A program made the translations under genes and the position numbers. A stretch of DNA of 64,000 nt from Eubacteriales Family XIII. Incertae Sedis bacterium (lineage in GTDB: Bacteria > Bacillota > Clostridia > Peptostreptococcales > Anaerovoracaceae), in contig JAISTX010000058.1 of the NCBI GenBank assembly GCA_031272365.1, positions 1 to 64,000 of the forward strand, read 5' to 3'. The notes beneath the pieces were generated by a model, which saw only the letters and a list, made by a program, of their open reading frames with translations, did no database searches and was not told the origin of the DNA. Each line of letters begins with the position of its first letter. Within the stretch, counting starts at the first letter, position 1. Positions 50,475 to 60,108 of the stretch are shown here, piece after piece.

Positions 50475-51491
50475 ATGAAAGCTTGCAATCTGCACGGCAT
50501 CGGCGACCTGCGCTACGAGGACGTGCCGGACCCCGTGCCGGGGGAGGGCGAGGTCCTGCTCAAGGTCAAGGCGGCGGGCATCTGCGGCTCGGACGTGCCG
50601 CGCGTGTTCACGAAGGGCACCTACCATTTCCCGACGATCCCCGGGCACGAGTTCGCGGGGGAGATCGTCGGGGCGGGCAGCCCGGAAGACGCGGGCCTCG
50701 TCGGGCGCAGGGCGGCCGTCTTCCCGCTCCTGCCCTGCTTCTCCTGCGGCCCGTGCAAAGACGAACACTACGCGTCCTGCACGGACTACGACTATTACGG
50801 ATCCCGGCGCGACGGCGCCTTCGCGGAATACATCGCCGTGAAGAAGTGGAACCTCGTGTTCGTGCCGGACGGCGTGCCCTACGAATGGGCCGCGATGTGC
50901 GAGCCCTGCGCGGTCGGCATCCACGCGCTCGGCAGGGCCGCGCTCCGGGAAGGCGCGACGGTCTGCATCTTCGGCGCGGGCCCCATCGGGCTCATCATCG
51001 CGCAGGTGGCCAGGGCCCAGGGCGCAGCGGACGTCGTTTTGTTCGACGTGGACCCGAAAAAGCTCGAATTCGCGCGGGCGCGCGGCTTCGAGCACGGTTT
51101 TTCGACCGTCGAGGACTGGGGCGGCGGCGCGGCGGCGGGCGTCTGCGTCGACGCGGCCGGCGTCCCGCAGACGCTGGCGGGCTGCCTGCGGGCGGCCGGC
51201 GCGTTCGGCACCGTCGTGCTCATGGGCAACCCCTCCGGCGACATGCCGCTCTCCCAGCACGACTACTGGGAGATCCTGCGCAAGCAGCTGACGCTCGTGG
51301 GCACGTGGAACTCGGACTACGCCGCGCGCAAGAACGACTGGAAGCAGGCGCTGTCGTACATGGAGAGCGGCGCGCTCGACCTCACGGGCTTCGTGACGCA
51401 CAGCTTCCCGCTCGCGGACTGCGAAAAGGCCTTCCGCCTCGCCCGCGACCGGAACGAGTTTTATGTAAAGATAATGTTTTCGCCGTCGTAG
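50475..51491 (+). CDS. Zinc-dependent alcohol dehydrogenase, galactitol-1-phosphate dehydrogenase-like
   Basis: A 338-residue medium-chain dehydrogenase. Catalytic zinc region: AAGICGSDVPRVF (Cys) and PGHEFAGEIVG (His, Glu); structural zinc loop FPLLPCFSCGPCKDEHYASC with four cysteines; nucleotide motif FGAGPIGLIIAQVARAQG. It resembles GatD, which oxidises galactitol 1-phosphate to tagatose 6-phosphate. Paired with an aldolase-like protein and an epimerase it suggests polyol-phosphate breakdown; real substrate uncertain. Confidence 0.85.
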   Translation: MKACNLHGIGDLRYEDVPDPVPGEGEVLLKVKAAGICGSDVPRVFTKGTYHFPTIPGHEFAGEIVGAGSPEDAGLVGRRAAVFPLLPCFSCGPCKDEHYASCTDYDYYGSRRDGAFAEYIAVKKWNLVFVPDGVPYEWAAMCEPCAVGIHALGRAALREGATVCIFGAGPIGLIIAQVARAQGAADVVLFDVDPKKLEFARARGFEHGFSTVEDWGGGAAAGVCVDAAGVPQTLAGCLRAAGAFGTVVLMGNPSGDMPLSQHDYWEILRKQLTLVGTWNSDYAARKNDWKQALSYMESGALDLTGFVTHSFPLADCEKAFRLARDRNEFYVKIMFSPS

Positions 51492-51508
51492 CAGAAAGGA
51501 AAAGACCT

Positions 51509-52558
51509 ATGAAAGCCGCAGTACTCGAAGCGCTTGACCGCATCACCGTCAAAGAAGTCCCCACCCCCCAGATCGGCCCGGACGAGGCCCTCGTCAAGGT
51601 GCGCTCGTGCGCGGTCTGCGGCTCGGACATCCGCATCTTCCACCACGGCAACAACCGCGTGCACCCGCCCGCCATCCTCGGGCACGAGAGCGCGGGGGAG
51701 ATCGTGGAGGTCGGCGCGAACGTGACGGCCTTCAAGGTGGGCGACCGCGTCGCGCTCGGCGCGGACGTGCCCTGCGGCGAATGCGCCTTCTGCAAGGCCG
51801 GCATCGGCAACAACTGCCAGATCAACTACGCCATGGGCTACCAGTTCCAGGGCAGCTTCGCGGAGTACGTGCCGCTGAACAAGACCATGCTGTCCTACGG
51901 GCCCGTGCACCGGATCCCCGACTCCATGACCTACGACGAGGGCGCGCTCGCCGAGCCGCTCGCCTGCGTGCTGAACGCCGTCGAGTTCACGAACATCAAG
52001 CTCGGCGACAAGGTCGTCATCATGGGCGCCGGCCCCATCGGCTGCATGATCATCCCCGTCGCCCTCATGAGCGGCGCGACGAAGATCATCGTCATCAACC
52101 GCTCGCCCGGGCGCCTGGAGTTTGCGAAGACGGCCGGCGCGGACGTCACGATCTGCTCCTCGCAGGAGGACCAGGTGGCGCGCGTGCTCGAGGAGACGGA
52201 CGGCCTCGGCGCGGACGTGATCTTCACGGCGAACCCGACGCCGCAGTCGCACAGCGACGCCCTGAAAATGGCGAAGAACCGCGGGCGCATCAACCTCTTC
52301 GGGGGCCTCCCCGCGGGCTCCACGGTCGAGCTGGAGACCAATATCATCCATTACAAGGAATTGACCGTGACGGGCGCGCACGGCTCGGTGCCGCGCCACC
52401 ACGCGCAGGCGATCGAGCTGATCCGCGCGCACCGCCCGGACATCCGCCCCTTCATCTCGCACCATTTCCCGCTGGACCAGATCGCCGACGCCTTCGCGGC
52501 CGCCGAGGGCAAGGCGGGGCTGCGCGTCGTCGTGAACCCCTGGGGGGAAGAGCGATGA
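51509..52558 (+). CDS. Zinc-dependent alcohol dehydrogenase (polyol dehydrogenase type)
   Basis: A 349-residue medium-chain dehydrogenase, second in the operon. Catalytic zinc: SCAVCGSDIRIF and LGHESAGEIVEVG; structural zinc loop GADVPCGECAFCKAGIGNNC; nucleotide motif MGAGPIGCMIIPVAL. It resembles sorbitol/threonine dehydrogenases and oxidises a secondary alcohol with NAD(P). Start ATG follows AGAAAGGAAAAG. Its stop overlaps the epimerase start by 4 bp. Confidence 0.86.
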   Translation: MKAAVLEALDRITVKEVPTPQIGPDEALVKVRSCAVCGSDIRIFHHGNNRVHPPAILGHESAGEIVEVGANVTAFKVGDRVALGADVPCGECAFCKAGIGNNCQINYAMGYQFQGSFAEYVPLNKTMLSYGPVHRIPDSMTYDEGALAEPLACVLNAVEFTNIKLGDKVVIMGAGPIGCMIIPVALMSGATKIIVINRSPGRLEFAKTAGADVTICSSQEDQVARVLEETDGLGADVIFTANPTPQSHSDALKMAKNRGRINLFGGLPAGSTVELETNIIHYKELTVTGAHGSVPRHHAQAIELIRAHRPDIRPFISHHFPLDQIADAFAAAEGKAGLRVVVNPWGEER

Positions 52559-53232
52559 GCGCCGCGAAGAAAGTCCTGCTGTCCCCCTCCATGATGTGCG
52601 CCGACATCGCAGCCCTTCCGGAGGCCCTGCGCGCCTTCGAGGCGGCCGGCATCGACTACTTGCACATCGACGTCATGGACGGCGTCTTCGTCCCGAACCT
52701 CATGCTCGGCACGGACTACGCGCGCCGCCTGCGCGCCCTCACCTCCATCCCGCTGGACATCCACCTGATGATCACGGCCCCGGAGCCGAAGATCGCGTGG
52801 TTCGACCCGCAGCCGGGCGAATACGTCTCCGTGCACCAGGAGAGCACGCCGCACCTCCACCGCGCCCTGCAGACGGTGCGCGCCAGCGGCGCGAAGGCGC
52901 TCGCCGCGCTGAACCCCGCGACGCCGCTCTCGGCCATCGAGACCATCCTTGAGGACATGGACGGCGCCCTGCTCATGCTCGTCAACCCCGGCTACGCGGG
53001 GCAGGCGCTCATCCCGGAGGCCTTGCGGAAGGTGGCTGATCTCAGGGCCCTGGCCGACGCGAGGGGCCTTTCGGACTTCGTGATCCAGGTGGACGGCAAC
53101 ATTGGGTTTTCCAACGTGCGGGACATCGTAGGCGCCGGCGCGGACTTCCTCGTGCTCGGCTCCTCCTCCGTCTTCACGAAGGACTGCCCCCTGCCGGAGG
53201 CCATCCGGCGCTTCAAAGACGCGATCAGGTGA
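52555..53232 (+). CDS. Ribulose-phosphate 3-epimerase family protein
   Basis: A 225-residue TIM barrel. Family motifs: LSPSMMCADIAALPEAL (Ser, Asp region), LHIDVMDGVFVPNLMLG (metal His/Asp), LDIHLMI (metal His) and FVIQVDGNIGFSNV (catalytic Asp). It epimerises C3 of a ketose phosphate; the context with an aldolase-like and two dehydrogenases may favour allulose 6-phosphate or a related substrate rather than housekeeping ribulose 5-phosphate. Ends 13 bp from the convergent aldolase gene. Confidence 0.87.
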   Translation: MSAAKKVLLSPSMMCADIAALPEALRAFEAAGIDYLHIDVMDGVFVPNLMLGTDYARRLRALTSIPLDIHLMITAPEPKIAWFDPQPGEYVSVHQESTPHLHRALQTVRASGAKALAALNPATPLSAIETILEDMDGALLMLVNPGYAGQALIPEALRKVADLRALADARGLSDFVIQVDGNIGFSNVRDIVGAGADFLVLGSSSVFTKDCPLPEAIRRFKDAIR

Positions 53233-53245
53233 CGCCCGCCCCGCC

Positions 53246-54382
53246 TCAGCCGATGGATTTCTTCTGGCGGTAGGACTCGATCTCCCAGTTTGTGATGAAG
53301 GCCGTGAAATCGTCCGGCAGCGGCAGCGCGCCGCCGAAGGACGCGCTGTACACCGCGATCTTCGCCGCGTCCAAAAACAGCAGCCGCGCCATCTCCGCCT
53401 CGTGCGCGTCCTTGCCGAGGCAGCACACGCCCACCCCGCGCACGGCCACGACCTTCGGCGGGAAGCCGTACTTCGCGGCATAGGCCGCGAAACCCTGCCG
53501 CAGCTCCGCCTCCCCCGCGCCTTCGAGGAACAAAGGATAGGCGCGGCAGTAGACGATGTGGTCGGGCGAGAAAGGCTTCAAGAGCGGCGCGTAGGCCTCC
53601 TTCGAGGCCGTCAGCCGCTCCACTTCCTTGTTGAACACCGGGACGCACGCCCCGCCCTGCCCGCCGGCGGCCTCGCCGTAGAGCGCCGCGAGGGCCTTTT
53701 CGAGGCCGTCCGCCCCGTCCGGGGCGGGCACGGCGGCGAAGTCCGGCTTCCTTTGGATCTCCTTGGATATGCGCGCCACCGCGTCGGCCATCTTCGCGCC
53801 GCATTCCTCCACGGTCGCGCCCGCGACGAAGATGCCGTGGTTTTGGAGCAGCACGACGGACGGGTGCTTCCCGTACCGCTTTTCGGACGCCGCGAAGGCC
53901 TCCGCGCAGGCCTTGCTGAGGACGAAGCCCGGCTTCGTGAGCGGCATCCAGACGAACTCGTCTTCGATGTCCGAAAACAGCCGGGCCGCGGCCGCCGCGC
54001 CGCCCTGCCCGCAGGTCAGCCCGTTGACGAGCGCGGGGTGGAGGTGGAGCACGTAGGCCTGCGGGAAGAGCCCGTGCAGGATGCACTCGACGCTGGGCCG
54101 CTTCTCGCCCTGCCCCGCAAGGCGCGCCGCCATCATGTCCTTGATCGCGCAGGCCTCCCGCGCGTCGTCCTCCTCGGGGTAGTCCGCCTGCGTCAGGGCG
54201 CGCAGCTTCGCCACGTCCATGAGGACGAAGCCGTCCTCCGTGATCGTGCCGAGGGCGCCCCCGGAGGCCTTCACGGCCATCTCGCTGCCCTCTTTGTAGG
54301 AAGTGTTCCCGCCGCCGGCGAGGACGTAGTCCGGGTTGGATCCGTATTCCCGCGACATCTCGATCAGTTTGCTCAGGTTCAT
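53246..54382 (-). CDS. Class II aldolase/adducin family protein (rhamnulose/fuculose-phosphate aldolase-like)
   Basis: A 378-residue protein of the zinc aldolase/adducin family, N-terminal part GGGNTSYKEG, Glu99 in PSVECILH, metal histidines 113 and 115 in VLHLHP, and a third in LLQNHGIFVAG. It is like the aldolase half of YuxG-type bifunctional proteins, without the dehydrogenase half. It would split a deoxyketose 1-phosphate to dihydroxyacetone phosphate and lactaldehyde, the last sugar step of the operon. Start ATG after AAAGGAGG; overlaps the PHP gene by 4 bp. Confidence 0.82.
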   Translation of the reverse strand: MNLSKLIEMSREYGSNPDYVLAGGGNTSYKEGSEMAVKASGGALGTITEDGFVLMDVAKLRALTQADYPEEDDAREACAIKDMMAARLAGQGEKRPSVECILHGLFPQAYVLHLHPALVNGLTCGQGGAAAAARLFSDIEDEFVWMPLTKPGFVLSKACAEAFAASEKRYGKHPSVVLLQNHGIFVAGATVEECGAKMADAVARISKEIQRKPDFAAVPAPDGADGLEKALAALYGEAAGGQGGACVPVFNKEVERLTASKEAYAPLLKPFSPDHIVYCRAYPLFLEGAGEAELRQGFAAYAAKYGFPPKVVAVRGVGVCCLGKDAHEAEMARLLFLDAAKIAVYSASFGGALPLPDDFTAFITNWEIESYRQKKSIG

Positions 54383-55479
54383 GGTTGCCTCCTTTGCTCG
54401 TGGCGCACCAGCTGCCACGTCGTTTCCTTCAGGTTTTTGAAATACGGGTCCTTGCTCGCCTCCGAGATGAAGGGCTGCCGCGGCGAGTTGATGTCCTCGC
54501 CGCTGATCTGGAGCATGCCCCATTTCTCGCACAGGCCGCGCACGCGCACCAGCTGCTCCCGCGTGTTGCGCGCGGGCATATAGGAGATGGCGCGCACGCC
54601 CAGGGCGTCCAGCGCCGCGAACAGCTCGTCCAGATAGGCGTCCTCGAAGGCCTGCGCCTTCTTGTCGCCCGTGACCGAGGCGGTCACGTCCCCGAGGTAG
54701 GCGTAGGCGAGGTAGGCGTCCTGCTCCTGGCAGAAGCGCACGAGCTGGCGCACGTCCGGGCACTCGCCCGCGCCCGCGGGCTCGTAGAACCGCTCGACAA
54801 ACTCCGCCTTGAGCTGGCCGATGAGGTCGAAGAGCGCGTAGACGTCGCCTTCGGGCTTCCCGTCCCGCGCGAGCATCTTCTTCGCGAGCGCGCAGAGCAG
54901 GTGCCGCTCCGTCACGGAGCCGCCCTCCCGCTTCATCGAGAGCGGCAGCACGTCCCGGTCGTAGTCCACCTCGATGCCCGCGAGGCGGGACATCCGCGCG
55001 CACATCACGCGGTTGCGCGCTTCGCGCGCCTCCCCGACGGGGGCGAGGAACGCGGCAGCGGCCGCCACGCCCCCCTCCGCGAGCGCGTGCACGGTCATAT
55101 AGCCGATGCCGGCCTGGTCGGGGTTGTTCAGCCGCTTTTCCGAAAGGGGCGTGCCCGGGAACGAGGCGCGGATCTCGAAGCCCGCCGTCGTCGGCATCCC
55201 GATGAGCCGCCCCGCCTCGCGGAACTCCTCCACGCCGCCGACGCTGTCGTGGTCGATGATGCCCGCGACGGACAGCTTCGCCTGGCGCGCGCACCACACC
55301 GCCTTCGTGGGCGAGTACGGCGAGAAGGAATAGGTCGTGTGGATGTGGTTGTTGACGTTGCCGTCCGGCTCGGGGATGTCCACCTCCCCGGCCCCCGCCG
55401 CCTCCACGAGCGAGGCCAGCGCGGCAAGGCGGCCGGCCTTGTCGGGCGCGTTCAGTTCGTCCAAAAAATTGTTATTCAT
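54379..55479 (-). CDS. PHP-domain phosphoesterase-like protein
   Basis: A 366-residue protein of the polymerase and histidinol phosphatase (PHP) superfamily: metal motifs NNHIHTTYSFSPYSP near residue 43, IIDHDSVGGVEEF and TAGFEIRASF. It lies between rhamnulokinase and the aldolase, coupled to both, and is found with deoxysugar genes in other Bacillota as far as recalled. It may remove phosphate from a side-product or repair an intermediate; substrate unknown. Confidence 0.82.
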   Translation of the reverse strand: MNNNFLDELNAPDKAGRLAALASLVEAAGAGEVDIPEPDGNVNNHIHTTYSFSPYSPTKAVWCARQAKLSVAGIIDHDSVGGVEEFREAGRLIGMPTTAGFEIRASFPGTPLSEKRLNNPDQAGIGYMTVHALAEGGVAAAAAFLAPVGEAREARNRVMCARMSRLAGIEVDYDRDVLPLSMKREGGSVTERHLLCALAKKMLARDGKPEGDVYALFDLIGQLKAEFVERFYEPAGAGECPDVRQLVRFCQEQDAYLAYAYLGDVTASVTGDKKAQAFEDAYLDELFAALDALGVRAISYMPARNTREQLVRVRGLCEKWGMLQISGEDINSPRQPFISEASKDPYFKNLKETTWQLVRHEQRRQP

Positions 55480-55481
55480 CG

Positions 55482-56918
55482 CTATGCATTATACGGCAAA
55501 AACTTGCGCATTTCAAAACTCCTCGCGACGGCCTCCCGCGCCTCGGCGAGGCCCGGGAATTCGCCCGCCGCGATCATCTGGCAGATGAGGCTGCCCGTCA
55601 CCGTGCCCTCGACGGGGCCCGCGTAGACCGGCACGCCCGCCGCGTCCGCCGTCCACTGGTTGAGCACCGCGTCCTGGCTCCCGCCGCCGATGATGTGGAT
55701 GGCGTCCGTGGGCCCGCCCCGGAGGGCGTCGATGCCCCGGATCGCCTTCGCGTAGCAGGCGGCGAGGCTCCGGTGGATGCACCGGGCCGTCTGCGCGGCC
55801 GTGGCCGGGGCGCGCTGCCCGCGCTCCTCAAGCGCGGCGGCGATCTCGCCCGTCATGCTCACAGGGTTCATGAAGCGGTCGTCCTCCGCGTCCACGATCC
55901 CCGTGAAGTCCGAGGCGGCCGCCATCTTGGACAGCTCCGCGAAGCTGTACTGCTTGCCGAGCTCGCGGCGCAGGGACTGGAACATCCACAGCCCCATGAT
56001 GTTTTTCAAAACGCAGTATTTCCCGCCGTAGCCGCCCTCGTTGGAGAACTCGAAGGACTGCGCGCCGGCGCTGTCCGTGAGCACGGGCGCGTCCGACTCG
56101 AAGCCGAGCAGGCTCCACGTGCCCGACGAGATGATGACCGGCCTCTGGCCCTTGGCGGGCACGGCCATATAGGCGCTCTGCGTGTCGTGCGAGGCCGGCA
56201 GGACGACCCGGCAGTCGAAGCCCACCTCGCGCTTGACTTCCTCCGTGAGGCCGCCAAGCTCGGTCCCGGGCTGCAGGATCTCGCCGAAGATCCGGCGCGG
56301 CAGGCCCAGCGCCTCGATCACCCGCTCGCTCCAGGACCTTTCCCCCACGTCGACGAGCGCCGTCGTCGTCGCCTCCGTGTACTCGTTGCCGCGCACGCCG
56401 GAGAGCCGGTAGTGGAAATAGTCCGGCATGAGCAGCATGTCCCGCGCCCGCGCGAGCTCCCCCGGTGCGCCTTTCATCTGCGCGAAGAGCTGGTACACCG
56501 TGTTGAAGCGCATCTTCTGGATGCCCGTCGCGGCGTATAGGTCCCCGAAGGGGAGCGTCTTCTCCATCTCCTTGTCGATGCCGACCGTGCGGTTGTTGCG
56601 CGTCGCGTAGACGGGCGCGCAGACCGCGCCGTCCTGGCCCAGGAGCACGTAGTCCACGCCCCACGTGTCGACGCCGACGCTATGCGGCACAAAGCCGGCC
56701 GCCTTGCACGCGCGCATCCCCGTGAGGATCTCCCGGAAGATGCGCTCCGCGTCCCAGCAGTCGCCCGCGTCCCCGCAAAACGTGCCGTTCTCGAAGCGGT
56801 ACACCTCCTGCGTGGCGATCCGCCCGCCGTTGAGCCAGCCCGCGACGCAGCGCCCGCTCGAGGCGCCGAGGTCGACCGCAAGGAAAACGCGCTTCCCGCC
56901 GCTGCCCGTATTGTCCAT
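55482..56918 (-). CDS. rhaB: Rhamnulokinase
   Basis: A 478-residue FGGY kinase: VDLGASSGRCVAGW (ATP loop), VGVDTWGVDYVLLG (RhaB-specific substrate region), LPASHDTQSAYMAVP (catalytic Asp) and HIIGGGSQDAVLNQW. It phosphorylates L-rhamnulose, or a related ketose, at C1. Since the isomerase upstream is FucI-like, L-fuculose is a possible alternative. Two bp before the PHP gene start in the leftward operon. Confidence 0.92.
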   Translation of the reverse strand: MDNTGSGGKRVFLAVDLGASSGRCVAGWLNGGRIATQEVYRFENGTFCGDAGDCWDAERIFREILTGMRACKAAGFVPHSVGVDTWGVDYVLLGQDGAVCAPVYATRNNRTVGIDKEMEKTLPFGDLYAATGIQKMRFNTVYQLFAQMKGAPGELARARDMLLMPDYFHYRLSGVRGNEYTEATTTALVDVGERSWSERVIEALGLPRRIFGEILQPGTELGGLTEEVKREVGFDCRVVLPASHDTQSAYMAVPAKGQRPVIISSGTWSLLGFESDAPVLTDSAGAQSFEFSNEGGYGGKYCVLKNIMGLWMFQSLRRELGKQYSFAELSKMAAASDFTGIVDAEDDRFMNPVSMTGEIAAALEERGQRAPATAAQTARCIHRSLAACYAKAIRGIDALRGGPTDAIHIIGGGSQDAVLNQWTADAAGVPVYAGPVEGTVTGSLICQMIAAGEFPGLAEAREAVARSFEMRKFLPYNA

Positions 56919-56940
56919 ATCGCTATGCCGTCCTTTCGAT

Positions 56941-57951
56941 TTACAGTTTTTTGATCGACTTGCCGATGTTGAGCTTCGCGGACAGGACGATTGCCTGCTT
57001 CGCGCCCTTCTCGCCGTTCTCGCCGAGCCGCTTCAGCAGGATCTCCGCCGCGATCCGGCCCATCTCCCGCATCGGCTGCTCCACGATCGTGAGCTTCGGC
57101 TCCACGATCTGCAGCCAGTCCATCGCATCGAACCCGAGCACCGAGATGTCGGAGGGGATCCGCTGCCGCGCCTCCCGGATCGCCATCAGCACGCCCATCG
57201 TCGTGTAATGGTTCGTCGCGAAGACCGCTGTCATGTCCGGGTTCTTCGCGGCCAGCGCCTTGTACCCGACGATGCCGCCTTCCACGGTGTATTCTACATG
57301 GGAGATGAGGGCGTTGTCCACCGGGATCCCCGCGGCCTCCAGCGCCTCGCAGTAGCCGCGCCGCCGGCCGTCCGACGTGAACGTGCCGCGCTGCCCCGTC
57401 ACGAGGCCGATGCGCCGGTGGCCCTTGGCGGTCAGCAGCTGCACGGCCTCCTTGGAGATCTTCACGTTGTCGATCGAGATGCTGTCCACCTGGCCCGCGA
57501 GCTTCGGGATCAGGCGGTCGAGCAGCAGCACCGGCACGCCCTGCGCCAGCGCCGCCTCCAGGTGCCGGCCGCTGCGCGAGAGCGGCACGCTGATGACGCC
57601 GTCCACGTTCTTGGAGAGCAGGAAGGCGACGGACTCGATCTCCTTCGCCTTGTCGTTGTGGCAGTCGCTGATGACGATCGCGTAGTCCTCCCGCTTGAGG
57701 ACGTACTCCATCTCCGTGAGGATCGCCGTGAAGGCCGCGTTGTGGATCTCCGGAAGCACGACGCCGATCGCCTTCGAGCGCCGCGTCTTCAGCCCGCGCG
57801 CAAACGAGTTCGGCGAGTAGTTGAGCTCCGCGACCGCGCGCTCGATCGCCTCTCTGTTTTCGGGCAGCACGTTGCCGCCGTTCAGGTACTTCGAAATCGT
57901 CGCAAGCCCCAGGCCCGTCTTCCCCGCGATGTCCTTGATCGTCGCTGCCAT
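56941..57951 (-). CDS. LacI-family transcriptional regulator
   Basis: A 336-residue repressor. The N-terminal HTH ATIKDIAGKTGLGLATISKY and hinge NSFARGLKTRRSKAIGVVLP are typical; the rest is a periplasmic-binding-like sugar sensor (GVPVLLLDRLIP, TVEGGIVGYKAL, VLGFDAMDWLQIVEP). It sits inside the deoxysugar operon, between mutarotase and kinase genes, and most likely represses that operon in the absence of rhamnose/fucose or a phosphorylated product. No operator could be assigned because the operon promoter is outside the window. Confidence 0.92.
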   Translation of the reverse strand: MAATIKDIAGKTGLGLATISKYLNGGNVLPENREAIERAVAELNYSPNSFARGLKTRRSKAIGVVLPEIHNAAFTAILTEMEYVLKREDYAIVISDCHNDKAKEIESVAFLLSKNVDGVISVPLSRSGRHLEAALAQGVPVLLLDRLIPKLAGQVDSISIDNVKISKEAVQLLTAKGHRRIGLVTGQRGTFTSDGRRRGYCEALEAAGIPVDNALISHVEYTVEGGIVGYKALAAKNPDMTAVFATNHYTTMGVLMAIREARQRIPSDISVLGFDAMDWLQIVEPKLTIVEQPMREMGRIAAEILLKRLGENGEKGAKQAIVLSAKLNIGKSIKKL

Positions 57952-57982
57952 GCCGCCTGCCTACCTCCCTGCGCGCCTTCCG

Positions 57983-58306
57983 TCAATCAAGATGGTAGAC
58001 TTCCTCCATGTCGGCCCACCATTCGTCCGGGCCCGCCGAGCCGACCTTCTCCTGGCAGGGCATGCACTCCGCCCACCATTTCTGCGTGACCGGGTCGGCG
58101 GCCATCTTCGCCATGTCCGCCTCGTAGTCGTCGCCGACGTATTCGAAATACGCATACAGGTAGCCGTCGCGCATATAGATCGAATAATTTTGGATGTTGC
58201 ACGCCTTGATCATCGCGTTGACTTCGGGCCACGGATCCTTGTGGAGGGCCTTGTACTTCCCCTCCGAGCCGGGCCTGACCTTGATCACCTGACCATATCG
58301 CTTCAT
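57983..58306 (-). CDS. rhaM: L-rhamnose mutarotase
   Basis: A 107-residue ferredoxin-like-fold protein of the RhaM/YiiL family: MKRYGQVIKVRPGSEGKYKA, NYSIYMRDGYLYAYFEYVGD with the active-site Tyr and His-like positions, and WWAECMPCQEK. It interconverts alpha and beta anomers of L-rhamnose (some relatives use L-fucose). Full length for the family. It follows fucI by 25 bp. Confidence 0.92.
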   Translation of the reverse strand: MKRYGQVIKVRPGSEGKYKALHKDPWPEVNAMIKACNIQNYSIYMRDGYLYAYFEYVGDDYEADMAKMAADPVTQKWWAECMPCQEKVGSAGPDEWWADMEEVYHLD

Positions 58307-58331
58307 CTCTTCTGCTCCCCTTTCGCGCGCC

Positions 58332-60095
58332 TCAGCCGTACAGCGGCCCGAACAGCTGGCAGGCCCTGTAGTCCGCCGCCTCCGGCTCCGCCGTGCCCAG
58401 CTCGTTCCACGCCGACGGGCGGAAGATCTTCCCCTCCGGCACGTTGTGCATGTTCACCGGGATGCGCAGCATCGAGGCCAGCGTGATGTACTCCGCCCCG
58501 ACGTGGCCGTAGACGCTCGCGCCGTGGTTCGCGCCCCAGCGGTCCATGACCGTGTAGACGTCCTTGAACGCGCCCGTGCCCGTGATGACCGGCACGAAGA
58601 ACGTGGAGGGCCAGCCCGGGTCCGTGCGGTCCTCGATCTTCTTGGCCGCGCCCTCCGGCAGGTCGACCGTGTAGCCCTCGGCGATCTGCAGCACGGGGCC
58701 GAGCCCGTCCACCCAGTTGATATGCGTCATCGTGATCGGCATGCCGCCGCGCGTGCGGAAGGTGGAGCTGTAGCCGCCGCCCCGGAAGCAGTTGAGGTTG
58801 CCCGGCGTCCAGACGGTGTTTTTCAGGCACGCGTCCCGCTCCGCCTCCGTGATCTCCCAAAACGGCTTGATGGCGGGCTTCCCGCCGATCTCCTGCCAGC
58901 CCGCCGCGTCCACGCAGGTCGCGCCGCTGTTGGACAGGTGGATCATGCCGCCCGCCGCCGCGTCCGGCGCCGCCTCCCCCGTGACCCGCTTGTAGGCCTC
59001 CGGACTCCAGTACGTGCGCACGTCCGAAAACAGCGGGGCCGTGTTCGTGAGCAGATGCCCCATGAGCATCGACAGCCCCGTCAGGCAGTCGTTCTCCGTC
59101 GCGACCACGTAGGGGTGGCGCAGCCCGTTCCAGTCGAACGAGGAGCACAGGATGCTCTCCATGAAGTCGCCGTTCGGCATGAAGTCGGTCCACTGGCGCT
59201 GGCCCTGGAAGCCGGAGGCGATCGCGTTATTGCCGTTGCCCTCCTCGTTCCAGCCGTTCTGCTTCAGGTAGTCGCTGCCGTCCATCATGTCGCGCATGAT
59301 GAGCGCCATCTTCACGCTGTACTCCCAGTCCTGGTCCTTCTGCTCGCGCGTGCGCGCGTGCGGCGGCTTGTTGTAGATGTCGTCGTTCTCTTTGCAGTTC
59401 TCCTTCGCCCACGCGAGGGCCTTCTCGTACTCCTGCGGGTCGTAGATGCCGTTGTCGACGCGGCGGATGATCTCCGACATGTCCTTGTACTCGCAGCGCA
59501 TCCCGAAATATTTTTCGAATAATACAGGGTTCACGATGCTGCCCGCGATGCCCATCGCCACGTTGCCGACGGAGAGGTAGGATTTGCCGCGCATCTGCCC
59601 GACGGCGACGGCCGACCGCGCCCACTGGAGCAGCAGCGCCTTCACGTCCTCTGCGATGGTGCTGTCGTCCGCGTCCTGCACGTCGTGCCCGTAGATCTTG
59701 AATGCGGGGATGCCCTTCTGCGTGTGGGCGGCCGCGACGGCCGCGAGGTAGACCGCGCCCGGGAAGTCCGTGCCGTTGAAGCCCCAGATCGCCTTCGGCG
59801 TCAGGGGGTCCATGTCCATCGTCTCCGAGCCGTAGCACCAGCACGGCGTCACCGTCAGCGTCGCGCAGACGCCCTCCTTCGCAAACTTCTCGGCGCAAGC
59901 GGCCGCTTCCGCGACGCCGCCGATCGTCGTGTCAAAGACGACGCACTCGACTTTGTTGCCGTAGCGGTCCTTCACGTTCCCCTCGATGAGCTGCTTGGCC
60001 GCCTGCGCGAGGCCCATCGTCTGCCCCTCGAGGCCCTGGCGCACGCCGAGCGCGCCCTCCCTGCCGTCGATCGTTGGTCTGATCCCGATTTTCAT
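58332..60095 (-). CDS. fucI: L-fucose isomerase
   Basis: A 587-residue protein of normal FucI length (about 590). Typical pieces: [54 protein letters not shown] (catalytic region) and [18 protein letters not shown]. It uses Mn2+ to convert L-fucose, or D-arabinose, to the ketose. Combination with rhamnose-type kinase and mutarotase makes the true substrate, fucose or rhamnose, ambiguous. It lies 13 bp after a UROD-like gene. Confidence 0.94.
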   Translation of the reverse strand: MKIGIRPTIDGREGALGVRQGLEGQTMGLAQAAKQLIEGNVKDRYGNKVECVVFDTTIGGVAEAAACAEKFAKEGVCATLTVTPCWCYGSETMDMDPLTPKAIWGFNGTDFPGAVYLAAVAAAHTQKGIPAFKIYGHDVQDADDSTIAEDVKALLLQWARSAVAVGQMRGKSYLSVGNVAMGIAGSIVNPVLFEKYFGMRCEYKDMSEIIRRVDNGIYDPQEYEKALAWAKENCKENDDIYNKPPHARTREQKDQDWEYSVKMALIMRDMMDGSDYLKQNGWNEEGNGNNAIASGFQGQRQWTDFMPNGDFMESILCSSFDWNGLRHPYVVATENDCLTGLSMLMGHLLTNTAPLFSDVRTYWSPEAYKRVTGEAAPDAAAGGMIHLSNSGATCVDAAGWQEIGGKPAIKPFWEITEAERDACLKNTVWTPGNLNCFRGGGYSSTFRTRGGMPITMTHINWVDGLGPVLQIAEGYTVDLPEGAAKKIEDRTDPGWPSTFFVPVITGTGAFKDVYTVMDRWGANHGASVYGHVGAEYITLASMLRIPVNMHNVPEGKIFRPSAWNELGTAEPEAADYRACQLFGPLYG

Positions 60096-60108
60096 GTCGC
60101 CCTCCTTT

